From positions 1 through 64,000 of the forward strand of contig DATGUP010000018.1 in NCBI GenBank assembly GCA_035301265.1: 64,000 nucleotides of DNA, given 5' to 3'. Shown here one piece after another: positions 16,703 to 24,570 of the stretch. The stretch's first letter is position 1; each line of letters opens with the position of its first letter. The notes beneath the pieces are model-generated. The model saw only the letters and a program-made list of their open reading frames with translations, ran no database searches and had not been told where the DNA came from. Both the position numbers and the translations under genes were made by a program. The DNA comes from DATGUP01 sp035301265. GTDB lineage: Bacteria > Bacillota > Bacilli > Bacillales > Amphibacillaceae.

Positions 16703-18835
16703 ATGAGTATGGATATGGTTGAGACAGTCCGCGACTTTTTTAATGAATATGGTAAAAAGCCGCTTTCTGTTCATGAATTGGAAGCGGCCCTCGATATTCG
16801 CGATGCCGTCGATTTTAAAGAACTGGTTAAAGCATTGAACAAGCTTGAGGAGTCGGGCGAACTCGTCCGAACACGGAAAAATCGCTTCGGGTTGCCCGAG
16901 AAAATGAATCTCGTCCGCGGACGTATTCAAATGCACGCCAAAGGGTTTGCATTTTTAATTCCCGATGACGAGGATAAAGATGATATTTACATTCATCATT
17001 CAGATCTTGCCTCGGCGATGAACAACGACAAAGTACTCGTTCGCCCGGAACGCAATGAAGGACGGGGAAATAATCCGGAAGGAACAGTTGTTCGTATTTT
17101 AGAGCGCGCTGTCCATGAAGTAGTTGGAACGTTTGAGGACAACGGTTCATTCGGTTTTGTCATTGCGGATGATAAACGAATTCCCAACGACATCTTTATT
17201 CCAAAAGGAATGACAAAAGGTGCGGTGAGCGGCCATAAAGTCATTGCTCGGATTACAAAATATCCTAAGGGACGCATGAGTGCGGAAGGGGAAATTAGCA
17301 AAATTCTTGGCCATAAAAATGATCCTGGCATCGACATCCTTTCGATCATTTACAAGCACGGAATTAAAATTGAGTTTCCGGAAGAGGTGTTGGAACAGGC
17401 AAGCCGCGTTCCGGATACCATTTCTGAACATGAAATTAAAACGCGTCGTGATCTTCGCGATGAGATGATTGTGACGATTGACGGAGCCGATGCGAAAGAT
17501 CTCGACGATGCGGTAACAGTGAAACAACTAGCTAACGGCAATTACAAGCTCGGCGTGCATATTGCCGATGTAAGTTACTATGTCCCGGAGCATTCGCCGA
17601 TGGATCGGGAAGCGTTTGAGCGCGGGACAAGCGTTTATCTCGTCGATCGTGTCATTCCGATGCTTCCGCACAAATTGTCAAATGGAATTTGTTCTTTAAA
17701 TCCACACGAAGACCGCTTGACATTAAGTTGCGAAATGGAAATTGATTCGACGGGACAAGTCGTTAATCACGATGTTTTTCCAAGCGTCATCAGATCGAAT
17801 GCGCGTATGACTTATCAAGATGTCAACAAAATTTTAGTAGACAAGGATCGTCGCTTACGAGAAAAATACGCATCGCTCGTGCCGATGTTTGAAGATATGG
17901 AAAAATTGGCAGCGATACTTCGTTCCAAGCGAATGGGGCGCGGTGCGATTGATTTCGATTTCAAGGAAGCTGAAGTGCTCGTAGATGATGGCGGAAAAGC
18001 GATTGATGTCGTTCTAAGAGAGCGCTCGGTGGCTGAACGGCTTATTGAGGAGTTTATGCTGGCAGCGAACGAAACAATAGCTGAACATTTTCACTGGATG
18101 GATGTGCCGTTTGTTCATCGCGTTCATGAAGATCCTGATGAAGGGAAGCTGCAACATTTTTTTGAATTTCTGGCGGGGCTCGGCTATTCTGTCAAAGGTA
18201 CAGCCCACGATGTACATCCGCAAGCACTGCAAAAAGTCATTCATGCCGTTAAAGGTAAACGAGAGGAAATGATCGTATCAAAGCTTATGTTGCGCTCGAT
18301 GAAACAAGCGAAATACGATCCGAAAAGCATTGGTCATTTTGGCCTGGCGACTGATTTTTATACCCATTTTACGTCACCGATTCGGCGTTATCCCGATTTG
18401 GTTGTTCACCGGTTGATCCGCATGTACTTAATCGATGGGAACCTTAAATCCGAAACGATCGCATATTGGAGAGACCATCTACCAGCGATCACTCGACAAG
18501 CATCGGAAACCGAACGCGCAGCTGTCGATGCTGAACGAGAAACAGATGATTTGAAAAAAGCGGAATTTATGCAAGATAAAATCGGTGAACAATTTACGGG
18601 AGTTGTCAGTTCAGCAACACAGTTTGGGCTGTTTGTAGAATTAGCAAATACGGTTGAAGGGCTTGTCCATGTAAGTTATTTAACAGATGATTATTATCAT
18701 TTTGATGAACGCAATCACGCTCTCATCGGTGAGCGAACCGGCAATATCTATCGCATTGGCGATGAAGTCGTCGTCAAAGTCGTCGGGGTGAATCTGGAGG
18801 AACGTGTAGTCGATTTCGAATTGGTCGATGCTTGA
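16703..18835 (+). CDS. rnr: Ribonuclease R
   Basis: Processive 3'-5' exoribonuclease of the RNB family, acting on structured RNA and in trans-translation. It has 710 residues. An N-terminal winged helix (about 1-65) is followed by cold-shock domains (70-230). The catalytic RNB core starts near 245 with the Asp cluster DGADAKDLDDAV and includes HFTSPIRRYPDLVVHR. An S1 domain (about 625-708) begins GVVSSATQFGLFVEL. The protein ends right after S1, so the lysine-rich tail of the 779-residue B. subtilis enzyme is missing. GAGGTGA precedes the ATG. Confidence 0.96.
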   Translation: MSMDMVETVRDFFNEYGKKPLSVHELEAALDIRDAVDFKELVKALNKLEESGELVRTRKNRFGLPEKMNLVRGRIQMHAKGFAFLIPDDEDKDDIYIHHSDLASAMNNDKVLVRPERNEGRGNNPEGTVVRILERAVHEVVGTFEDNGSFGFVIADDKRIPNDIFIPKGMTKGAVSGHKVIARITKYPKGRMSAEGEISKILGHKNDPGIDILSIIYKHGIKIEFPEEVLEQASRVPDTISEHEIKTRRDLRDEMIVTIDGADAKDLDDAVTVKQLANGNYKLGVHIADVSYYVPEHSPMDREAFERGTSVYLVDRVIPMLPHKLSNGICSLNPHEDRLTLSCEMEIDSTGQVVNHDVFPSVIRSNARMTYQDVNKILVDKDRRLREKYASLVPMFEDMEKLAAILRSKRMGRGAIDFDFKEAEVLVDDGGKAIDVVLRERSVAERLIEEFMLAANETIAEHFHWMDVPFVHRVHEDPDEGKLQHFFEFLAGLGYSVKGTAHDVHPQALQKVIHAVKGKREEMIVSKLMLRSMKQAKYDPKSIGHFGLATDFYTHFTSPIRRYPDLVVHRLIRMYLIDGNLKSETIAYWRDHLPAITRQASETERAAVDAERETDDLKKAEFMQDKIGEQFTGVVSSATQFGLFVELANTVEGLVHVSYLTDDYYHFDERNHALIGERTGNIYRIGDEVVVKVVGVNLEERVVDFELVDA

Positions 18836-18850
18836 TTAGTTTAAAAAACC

Positions 18851-18882
18851 CGCTGTCATGGCATTTTTGACAGCGATTTTTT
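18851..18882 (+). terminator. Terminator after rnr
   Basis: An eight-bp perfect stem CGCTGTCA with TGACAGCG, a nine-base loop, then A and six T. It separates rnr from the manganese importer. Confidence 0.85.
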
Positions 18883-18940
18883 GTTTTAAAGGGGGCCAGG
18901 ATTAGCTGCGCGCTGCATCACAATATAATGTAAATAAAAT

Positions 18941-18955
18941 GTTTCATCAAGGCAA
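18941..18955 (+). promoter_or_regulatory. MntR-like operator
   Basis: GTTTCATCAAGGCAA reads on the other strand as TTGCCTTGATGAAAC. It matches the B. subtilis mntH-type MntR site TTGCCTTAAGGAAAC at 13 of 15 positions. It lies eight bases upstream of the -35 box of the importer promoter. Together with the Mn-type binding protein downstream, this suggests manganese-responsive repression. No MntR gene is in the window. Confidence 0.6.
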
Positions 18956-18963
18956 TTTAATTG

Positions 18964-18992
18964 TTGACAGGGAACTGTTTGTCGTTTATACT
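18964..18992 (+). promoter_or_regulatory. Promoter of the manganese importer operon
   Basis: TTGACA, a 17-base spacer and TATACT: a near-consensus sigma-A promoter. Transcription should begin near 18999, leaving a leader of about 228 bases before the first start codon. Confidence 0.85.
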
Positions 18993-19041
18993 ACTTATAT
19001 GAAATGAAAAGGTATAAAAATATTAAATAATGGATGGTTTT

Positions 19042-19202
19042 ACTGCGACTGAATAAACAAAATCTGAATATCCGCATATGCTGACAGTAATAATAAGCAG
19101 AAAGGCTAATGACGGATCGCTTGTGACATTCAGAACGCAGTTTTCTTATTTCGCAAAAGTTGCATTAGAGAAACATTTGAGAGTGCGGCGAAACTTGGCG
19201 AA
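19042..19202 (+). promoter_or_regulatory. Structured 5' leader of the manganese importer operon
   Basis: By eye the leader folds into two domains. Domain one nests ACTGCG/CGCAGT (19042-19047 with 19136-19141), CTGAAT/ATTCAG (19064-19069 with 19128-19133) and ATCCG/CGGAT (19070-19074 with 19113-19117), and is followed by a T-rich run. Domain two pairs TTCGC and AAGTT (19150-19161) with AACTT and GCGAA (19192-19202), and GCATT with AGTGC inside. It ends 11 bases before the ribosome binding site. I cannot match it to the yybP-ykoY manganese riboswitch or to another known class. Confidence 0.4.
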
Positions 19203-19226
19203 TAACTAAACGTGGAGGGAAAAGAC

Positions 19227-19970
19227 GTGGATTATTCCATATCTGTTCAGCATTTAAGTGTCTCTTACCATGGGAAAGAAGCTATTCGAGACATTACATT
19301 TTCGGTTAAAAATGGTAAATTGGTCGGTATCATCGGCCCAAATGGAGCAGGGAAATCAACATTGATGAAGGCAATCCTCGGTTTAATTCCCAAGGATACG
19401 GGATCGATTACGTTTAACGGGCGTAAACTTAAAAATGTCCAGAAAAAAATTGCTTATGTCCCCCAGCGGAACATGATCGATTGGGATTTTCCGATTACGG
19501 TACGCGATGTGGTCGTCATGGGAACGTATCCAAGACTGGGGATTTTTCATCATCCGAGAAGGTCGGAAAAACAACTCGCCGAACAATGCTTGGAACAAGT
19601 CGGTATGAAAAACTATAGCAAAAGGCAGATCGGCGAGTTGTCTGGTGGTCAACAGCAGCGTGTTTTTTTAGCACGGGCGTTGGCTCAAGGAGCGGATTAT
19701 TTTTTTCTTGATGAACCATTTGTAGGCATTGACATGTCCAGCGAAAAAACGATCATCAGTATTTTGAAACAAATACGCGATATGGGGAAAACGGTTTTTG
19801 TTGTCCATCATGACTTAACGAAAGTGGAAGATTACTTTGATGACTTAATCTTGTTGAATAAAGAATTGATCGAAACCGGTCCAGTGCGAACCGTGTTAAA
19901 GCCAGATGTCATAGCGCGGGCTTATCAGACACAGACATCGGTTTTGCATCGAATGGGAGTCGGTGTATAA
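19227..19970 (+). CDS. mntB: Manganese ABC importer, ATP-binding protein
   Basis: A 247-residue ATPase of the metal (cluster 9) ABC importers. The Walker A is GPNGAGKST near residues 36-44, the signature is GELSGGQQQRVFLARAL, the Walker B is DYFFLDEPF, and the switch His is in VVHHD. The start is the GTG at 19227 with GGAGGG eight bases upstream. An in-frame GTG at 19212 would overlap that site. The next gene starts in its stop codon (TAATG). The Mn assignment rests on the binding protein two genes downstream and the MntR-like box; the gene symbol follows Bacillus usage. Confidence 0.88.
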   Translation: MDYSISVQHLSVSYHGKEAIRDITFSVKNGKLVGIIGPNGAGKSTLMKAILGLIPKDTGSITFNGRKLKNVQKKIAYVPQRNMIDWDFPITVRDVVVMGTYPRLGIFHHPRRSEKQLAEQCLEQVGMKNYSKRQIGELSGGQQQRVFLARALAQGADYFFLDEPFVGIDMSSEKTIISILKQIRDMGKTVFVVHHDLTKVEDYFDDLILLNKELIETGPVRTVLKPDVIARAYQTQTSVLHRMGVGV

Positions 19971-20833
19971 TGGGTTTTTTGAGCGATGTCATGCATTATG
20001 AGTTATTGCAAAAAGCATTGTTAACTTCAATTATGGTTGGGATTATATGCGGTGTGCTCGGCTGTTTTATCGTGCTCCGTGGTATGGCTTTGATCGGAGA
20101 TGCGATATCACATGCGATTCTTCCGGGTGTAGCGATTTCCTATATGCTTGGCATTAATTATTTTTATGGAGCTGTTACGTTTGGACTTATGACAGCTGTA
20201 GGTATTGGGGTGGTCAGCCAAAACAGCCGGATTAAAAATGATTCTTCGATCGGCATTGTGTTCACCGCATTTTTTGCCCTCGGTGTCATTCTCGTATCCA
20301 AGGCGCAGAGTGCTATTGATTTGACACAGATTTTATTCGGCAATGTTCTGTTTGTCCGCTCATCGGATATGTGGATGACGCTTGTGATCGGTTCGATTGT
20401 CTTACTCGTTATACTTTTGTTTTATAAAGAGTTTCTTGTTACAAGTTTCGATCCGACGATGGCAGCGGCCTATGGATTGCCAACCCGGGTGATTCATTAT
20501 GCGCTTATGGTTTTGTTAACACTCGTGACTGTAGCATCTTTACAAACCGTCGGGGTTGTTCTTGTTGTCGCGATGTTGATTACACCTGCTTCAACAGCTT
20601 ATTTGTTGACGAATCGACTGTCGATCATGATTGTTCTCTCGGCGTTGTTCGGTGCGATTTCATCCGTAATCGGGTTGTATTTTAGTTTTGAACATAATTT
20701 GAGTTCCGGAGCAGTCATTGTGCTCGTTGCAACACTTCTTTTCATGTTATCCTTTATATTTTCACCGAAACATGGAATTTTATGGCGCGCTATACGGGCA
20801 AGAAAAAGAAAAGAAGCTGTTGTACAGAGTTAA
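19970..20833 (+). CDS. mntC: Manganese ABC importer, permease
   Basis: A 287-residue permease of the ABC-3/ZnuB-type family with about eight membrane helices. GCFIVLRGMALIGDAISHAILPGVAISYM near residues 26-54 is the conserved stretch that follows the first helix. TVGVVLVVAMLITPASTAYLL near 190 is the second family block. Its ATG shares a base with the stop of the ATPase gene, so the two are translationally coupled. Only one permease gene is present, so the channel is presumably a homodimer, unlike the two-permease mntCD set of B. subtilis. Confidence 0.88.
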   Translation: MGFLSDVMHYELLQKALLTSIMVGIICGVLGCFIVLRGMALIGDAISHAILPGVAISYMLGINYFYGAVTFGLMTAVGIGVVSQNSRIKNDSSIGIVFTAFFALGVILVSKAQSAIDLTQILFGNVLFVRSSDMWMTLVIGSIVLLVILLFYKEFLVTSFDPTMAAAYGLPTRVIHYALMVLLTLVTVASLQTVGVVLVVAMLITPASTAYLLTNRLSIMIVLSALFGAISSVIGLYFSFEHNLSSGAVIVLVATLLFMLSFIFSPKHGILWRAIRARKRKEAVVQS

Positions 20834-20855
20834 GTTAAGGAGAGGAGTGAAAGTT

Positions 20856-21803
20856 ATGCGCAGATTATGGTTATCACTCGTTATTATACTCGCAGCACTC
20901 GTAGTGTTGGCAGCATGCAGCGAGGATACGAAAAAGGAAACTGATGAAAATGCAGGCGACACCCCTTTACATGTCGTGACTTCTTTTACGATCATTAAAG
21001 ATATGGTTCAAGAAATCGGTGGTGATCGGGTCGATGTTCACAATTTGGTGCCAACTGGAACCGATCCGCATGACTATGAGCCGCTGCCAGAAGATATTAA
21101 AAAAGCCACCGATGCCGATGTGTTGTTTTACAACGGGCTGAATCTAGAAGGCGGCGATCAGGGGTGGTTTTTTAAACTAGTGGATTCTGTTGGTCAAAGT
21201 GAAGATGTTATTTATGAAGTTGCTGAGGGAGTCGAGCCGATGTATTTAACATCTGCGGATGGAAAAGAAGAGGAAATGAACCCGCACGCATTCCTTGATC
21301 CGGTTGTTGGTATACAAATGGCGGAAAATGTCCGCGATGCTTTGAAGGAAGTGGATCCAGACTATCAAGACCTTTATGATGATCATGCATCCGACTATAT
21401 TGCTCAATTAGAAGCCATTGATGCAGAATATGAAGAGAAAATTGCCGATATCCCAGAGGAAAACCGCATTTTAGTAACGAGTGAGCGAGCCTACCAGTAT
21501 ATGGCCGATCGCTACGGATTGAAAGAAGGTTATATTTGGGCAATTGATACGGAAGAAAACGGGACACCGGAGCAAATCACCTCTTTAGTCGAATTTGTTG
21601 ACGAAAATAGCCCACCTGCACTTTTTGTTGAATCGAATGTCGATCAACGACCGATGGAAACTGTATCACAAGAAACAGGTGTTGAAATAGCAGCCGAGCT
21701 CTATTCAGATGAAATTGGTAAACCAGGCGAAGAGGTTGACACGTATATGAAATTTCTCAAGTATAATATTGATATGATCCACAAAGGATTAGCTGAAGAA
21801 TAA
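20856..21803 (+). CDS. mntA: Manganese-binding lipoprotein, PsaA/MntA type
   Basis: A 315-residue extracytoplasmic solute-binding protein. The signal peptide ends in the lipobox VLAACSE, so the protein is anchored by a lipidated Cys. Metal ligands appear in order as His in GTDPHDYEP, His in MNPHAFLDP, Glu in VTSERAYQYMADRYG and Asp in LYSDEIG. The last two being acidic is the PsaA/TroA-type arrangement for Mn(II), where Zn proteins have a third His. FVESNVDQRPMETVSQ also resembles PsaA. The ATG at 20856 has AAGGAGAGGAG upstream. An ORF extending to 20718 overlaps the permease and is not used. Confidence 0.92.
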   Translation: MRRLWLSLVIILAALVVLAACSEDTKKETDENAGDTPLHVVTSFTIIKDMVQEIGGDRVDVHNLVPTGTDPHDYEPLPEDIKKATDADVLFYNGLNLEGGDQGWFFKLVDSVGQSEDVIYEVAEGVEPMYLTSADGKEEEMNPHAFLDPVVGIQMAENVRDALKEVDPDYQDLYDDHASDYIAQLEAIDAEYEEKIADIPEENRILVTSERAYQYMADRYGLKEGYIWAIDTEENGTPEQITSLVEFVDENSPPALFVESNVDQRPMETVSQETGVEIAAELYSDEIGKPGEEVDTYMKFLKYNIDMIHKGLAEE

Positions 21804-21814
21804 CCGATTCATTC

Positions 21815-21862
21815 AACATCGCCGTATACAATCCGGGCTGTATATGGCGATGTTATTCATTG
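21815..21862 (+). terminator. Terminator after the manganese importer operon
   Basis: A 16-pair stem with one G-U pair (21815-21830 with 21839-21854) and an eight-base loop, followed by a modest T-rich stretch. Confidence 0.75.
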
Positions 21863-21946
21863 TTTATGGCAAACTTCATTGTCATATTAGCCTTTATAGT
21901 CGTTTTTTGCTAAAATAAAGATCACTGGGCAGTAGGAGGGAGTAAC

Positions 21947-22411
21947 ATGACAAGAGGACAAGGAAAAATAATTGCGCAAAATCGAAAAGCATCTCACGAT
22001 TATTTTATAGAAAATACGATAGAAGCAGGGATTGCTTTGAGAGGGACGGAAATTAAGTCGGTTCGGGCGGGACGTGTGAACTTAAAGGATTCGCACGCCA
22101 TTGTCGATCGCGGGGAAGTCAAGCTGTTAAACATGCATATTGCCCCGTATGAGCAAGGGAACCGGTTTAATCATGATCCGACCCGTACACGAAAACTTCT
22201 CTTGCATCGAAAAGAAATCGATCGGCTTGCTGGATCCGTCCAAAGAGATGGCTATACACTTGTCCCATTAAAAGTATATATTAAAAACGGTTATGCCAAA
22301 ATACTGCTCGGACTCGCTAAAGGTAAGAAAAAATATGATAAGCGAGAAGCTTTAAAACGTCGACAAATGAAACGCGAAGCCGAACGTGCTTTAAAAGAGC
22401 AGATGCGATAA
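21947..22411 (+). CDS. smpB: SsrA-binding protein SmpB
   Basis: Binds tmRNA and brings it to stalled ribosomes. It has 154 residues, the usual length. The beta-barrel core includes IEAGIALRGTEIKSVRAGRVNLKDSHA (about 25-51). The basic C-terminal tail from about residue 128 (AKGKKKYDKREALKRRQ) is the part that enters the decoding centre. GTAGGAGGGAG precedes the ATG. The tmRNA gene is 200 bp downstream, as in Bacillus, but rnr is not directly upstream here because the manganese importer lies between them. Confidence 0.97.
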   Translation: MTRGQGKIIAQNRKASHDYFIENTIEAGIALRGTEIKSVRAGRVNLKDSHAIVDRGEVKLLNMHIAPYEQGNRFNHDPTRTRKLLLHRKEIDRLAGSVQRDGYTLVPLKVYIKNGYAKILLGLAKGKKKYDKREALKRRQMKREAERALKEQMR

Positions 22412-22527
22412 AATAAATAGCCAACTTTGATTTATCCTGCATGTGCACACCTTTAGATCGTGTAAAGTATGGCGAGGTGACTGGTAGGAAAATGGAGCTT
22501 ACAGCAAAGTTTACCGAACATCCGTAC

Positions 22528-22555
22528 TTGATTTCCGTTTTATGTATGTTATAAT
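22528..22555 (+). promoter_or_regulatory. Promoter of ssrA
   Basis: TTGATT, a 16-base spacer and TATAAT. Transcription would start near 22562, giving a precursor with about 50 extra 5' bases to be removed by RNase P. Confidence 0.75.
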
Positions 22556-22614
22556 AAGAAGTGTCCAAAGGGAAGGCAATGCCTTAGATGCTCGGCTTGA
22601 GTCACCTTTAACAA

Positions 22615-22976
22615 GGGGACGTTCTGGATTCGACAGGGATAGATCGAGCTTGGGCGGCACGTCGAGGTTACGTCTCGTAAAACGTTACTTGCCTAAATAT
22701 AACTGGCGAATCTAACGAACAACCTGCTTTGGCTGCTGCGTAAGCAGTTCGAAGCGATCCTTCCTGCCATCGCCCGTGTGGCAGTTTGAAGGGTCTCAAA
22801 TCGAGCGGGCTATACCGTCATCCGCCGTCTGAGGATGTCGGTTGAAACGAATCAGACTAGCGGTTTGGAAGCCCGTTGACAGGCTGAAAAACGCGCGAAA
22901 TATAATATGTCAACTAAACGTGTAGAAGCCCGAGTGCCGATATCTCTGGACGTGGGTTCGATTCCCACCGTCTCCA
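22615..22976 (+). ncRNA. ssrA: Transfer-messenger RNA
   Basis: It rescues stalled ribosomes and tags the nascent chain. The 5' end GGGGACGTTCTGGATTCGAC and the 3' tRNA-like arm GTGGGTTCGATTCCCACCGT are diagnostic. The 3' CCA is not encoded and must be added. The tag frame starts at GGC 22705 and stops at TAA 22741, encoding GESNEQPALAAA after the non-templated Ala. The ALAAA end is the protease-recognised tail, one Ala longer than the ALAA of B. subtilis. Confidence 0.97.
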
Positions 22977-22989
22977 TTTAACCTCTCTT

Positions 22990-23013
22990 AACCCTGCCAC
23001 GGCAGGGTTTTTT
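22990..23013 (+). terminator. Terminator after ssrA
   Basis: A compact hairpin, ACCCTGC with GCAGGGT around a four-base loop, then six T. Confidence 0.85.
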
Positions 23014-23218
23014 ATTTTGTGGTAACATTTCACTCTTTTCGTCTCTTTCCTAAGTTAAGCACCTCAGCATTTAAAACATCTTCACCGTTCTCATTTCTTG
23101 TGCTGCGTATAATCATGTATTCATTCGCATCTATCTGCTTTAACGACATATTGCATGTAAAACAGTCAGTCGGATTAGAGAAACACGCGCCCGCACATAT
23201 CAATAAGTACTTGAATAG

Positions 23219-23227
23219 CATACTATA
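23219..23227 (+). promoter_or_regulatory. Possible mother-cell sigma factor -10 box
   Basis: CATACTATA fits the CATANNNTA -10 consensus of sigma-E/sigma-K promoters and lies 23 bp before the first gerP-like gene. A matching -35 element at the right distance is not clear, so this is suggestive only. Confidence 0.35.
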
Positions 23228-23250
23228 CGAAACAAATGAGGGTGGTGTGT

Positions 23251-23469
23251 ATGTTTCCCAATTTAAATAATATTTTTGCTATGCGCATTAACCAGGTGAA
23301 TAACAATGCATCCATTTCCTATGGCCCTTCAGTACAACAAGAACATCAATCCAATTTGAAACAAAACGCAGGATTTTGGCAGCCAGGGGATGCTTATGGC
23401 AGCCCACAATTATATAATAATTGGAACATCATGAATGATCCAGATGTAATCGATCAGCCATCATCGTAA
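23251..23469 (+). CDS. GerPA/GerPF-like spore germination protein
   Basis: A 72-residue protein of the GerPA/GerPF family, needed in other bacilli for nutrient germinants to cross the spore coat. Visible family features are an Ile-rich start (MRINQVNNNASISYGPS), GFWQPGDAYGS near residues 41-51 (the family's G-[SFY]-[FW]-x-x-GD block) and the acidic end DPDVIDQP. The ATG at 23251 has GAGGGTGG upstream. It is followed by its own terminator, so it is transcribed separately from the next, paralogous gene. Confidence 0.72.
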   Translation: MFPNLNNIFAMRINQVNNNASISYGPSVQQEHQSNLKQNAGFWQPGDAYGSPQLYNNWNIMNDPDVIDQPSS

Positions 23470-23520
23470 GTTTATTGGAAAATACGGCTAAATCGTTTTA
23501 GCGATGAATAGCAGAAGGCA

Positions 23521-23562
23521 CCGGACTAACGTATCACATCTAACGTTGGACCGGATTTTTTT
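23521..23562 (+). terminator. Terminator between the two gerPA-like genes
   Basis: An imperfect 12-base-arm hairpin (23521-23532 with 23543-23554; one A/A mismatch and one G-U pair), then seven T. It implies separate promoters for the two small spore genes. Confidence 0.7.
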
Positions 23563-23605
23563 ACCTTGAGAATGCGATAATTCTGTACAGATCGGAGGTC
23601 ACATA

Positions 23606-23830
23606 ATGGCTTCTATTGTCAATCATGTCTACGGTATTCGCATCAATGCCGTTTCGGGAAATGGATCGGTCACCTTTGGACGTGCACTGCATAAAGAGAA
23701 TCGGGCACATACGCGACTGAATGTTGGTTACTGGCATACAGGTGATGCTTACCGTAGCGTGACGACGTTTGAGAATGCTAACTATTTTAATGACTATGAC
23801 GAAGACGATACACCGCAAAAACAAAGATGA
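23606..23830 (+). CDS. Second GerPA/GerPF-like protein
   Basis: A 74-residue paralogue of the preceding gene, sharing IRINAVSGNGSVTFG and GYWHTGDAYRS at matching positions. The C-terminus is acidic (NDYDEDDTPQ). CGGAGG precedes the ATG at 23606. It begins a compact three-gene run with the GerPB-like and GerPC-like genes, 19 and 4 bp apart, and probably forms one sporulation transcript. The role in coat permeability is inferred from the family. Confidence 0.7.
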   Translation: MASIVNHVYGIRINAVSGNGSVTFGRALHKENRAHTRLNVGYWHTGDAYRSVTTFENANYFNDYDEDDTPQKQR

Positions 23831-23849
23831 TGAGAGGGAAGTGTTTCTT

Positions 23850-24053
23850 ATGATGAATATCTCGATTCGCAATATTAGAATCCACTCGATCAGCTCGCTT
23901 GGATCTGTGAATATCGGACAAAGCATTTTAACAAAAAACAAAGCTTTCTCACTACAGCTTCCAACATCACCTCCAACAAAACAGCTTAAAAACACTACGC
24001 CATCCAAGCGTGATGATTGTACCGAATACAATGCTCGTTTAGGTGAGGAGTGA
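23850..24053 (+). CDS. GerPB/GerPD-like small spore protein
   Basis: A 67-residue protein beginning ISIRNIRIHSISSLGSVNIGQS. The I-x-I-x-x-I-S-S-x-x-S-V-x-I-G pattern is shared by GerPB and GerPD. The remainder is Lys- and Thr-rich and not recognisable. Position between a GerPA-like and a GerPC-like gene favours GerPB, but the assignment rests on the N-terminal third only. The start is ATG 23850 or the adjacent ATG 23853, with GAGGGAAG upstream. Its stop is four bases before the next start. Confidence 0.55.
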   Translation: MMNISIRNIRIHSISSLGSVNIGQSILTKNKAFSLQLPTSPPTKQLKNTTPSKRDDCTEYNARLGEE

Positions 24054-24057
24054 GTCC

Positions 24058-24504
24058 ATGGAGCAAAACCGGCATTATTTTTCACCTTATTATCCATACA
24101 TTGAAAAACCCAATCCTGACTCTTGGAAGGATACACCACCACAAAGGCCACACGATTTTGAGACGAAGTTGGAACAATCGCCCCAATGGGAAACTATAAA
24201 CATAGCTGAACAAATAAACACGATGCAGAAAAAACTTGCTCATATAGAAGCTCAATATACAAAATTGAAAGAGCAAATGGCTGCTCTCAAACCAGTTACC
24301 GTTGAGAATGTGAATTATAAAATTCAAGATTTACACGTCAAGGAATTATCAGGGACATTACATGTTGGACTGACCGCTTTAAGCGATGCTGAACAACTAG
24401 AAAATATGCTTGCCGAAGATGATGCGATCCAGTTGAACGATGCTGATTTGGATACAGAACAATTTGCTGATGAATGGGCGGATGAAGAGGAAAATAAGGA
24501 CTAA
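24058..24504 (+). CDS. gerPC: GerPC-like spore germination protein
   Basis: A 148-residue protein. An N-terminal Tyr/Pro-rich part is followed by a short coiled coil (about residues 57-84, INTMQKKLAHIEAQYTKLKEQM). VENVNYKIQDLHVKELSGTL and HVGLTALSD come next, matching the GerPC pattern, and the C-terminus is very acidic. GGTGAGGAG lies upstream of the ATG at 24058. In the known operon GerPC is the coat-assembly anchor of the GerP complex. Here it closes the cluster, with no gerPD or gerPE following. Confidence 0.72.
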   Translation: MEQNRHYFSPYYPYIEKPNPDSWKDTPPQRPHDFETKLEQSPQWETINIAEQINTMQKKLAHIEAQYTKLKEQMAALKPVTVENVNYKIQDLHVKELSGTLHVGLTALSDAEQLENMLAEDDAIQLNDADLDTEQFADEWADEEENKD

Positions 24505-24523
24505 AGATAGGTCCGAATATGAA

Positions 24524-24570
24524 ATCGGATGCCAATGAATTAGTCATATACTGATCCATTCGCATCCGAT
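24524..24570. terminator. Hairpin between gerPC and the convergent Hsp20-like gene
   Basis: Nine-bp perfect arms ATCGGATGC and GCATCCGAT around a 29-base loop. The right arm overlaps the 3' end of the minus-strand gene. No strong T run follows in either direction, so terminator function is tentative. Confidence 0.35.

Noticed and set aside
19042..19202. Assignment of the Mn importer leader to the yybP-ykoY riboswitch
   Set aside because: The conserved loops of that class were not found in either domain.
23030..23221. A 63-codon minus-strand frame between ssrA and the gerP-like cluster
   Set aside because: No ribosome binding site before its start, no recognisable motif, and it lies in a region with a terminator on one side and a spore promoter on the other.
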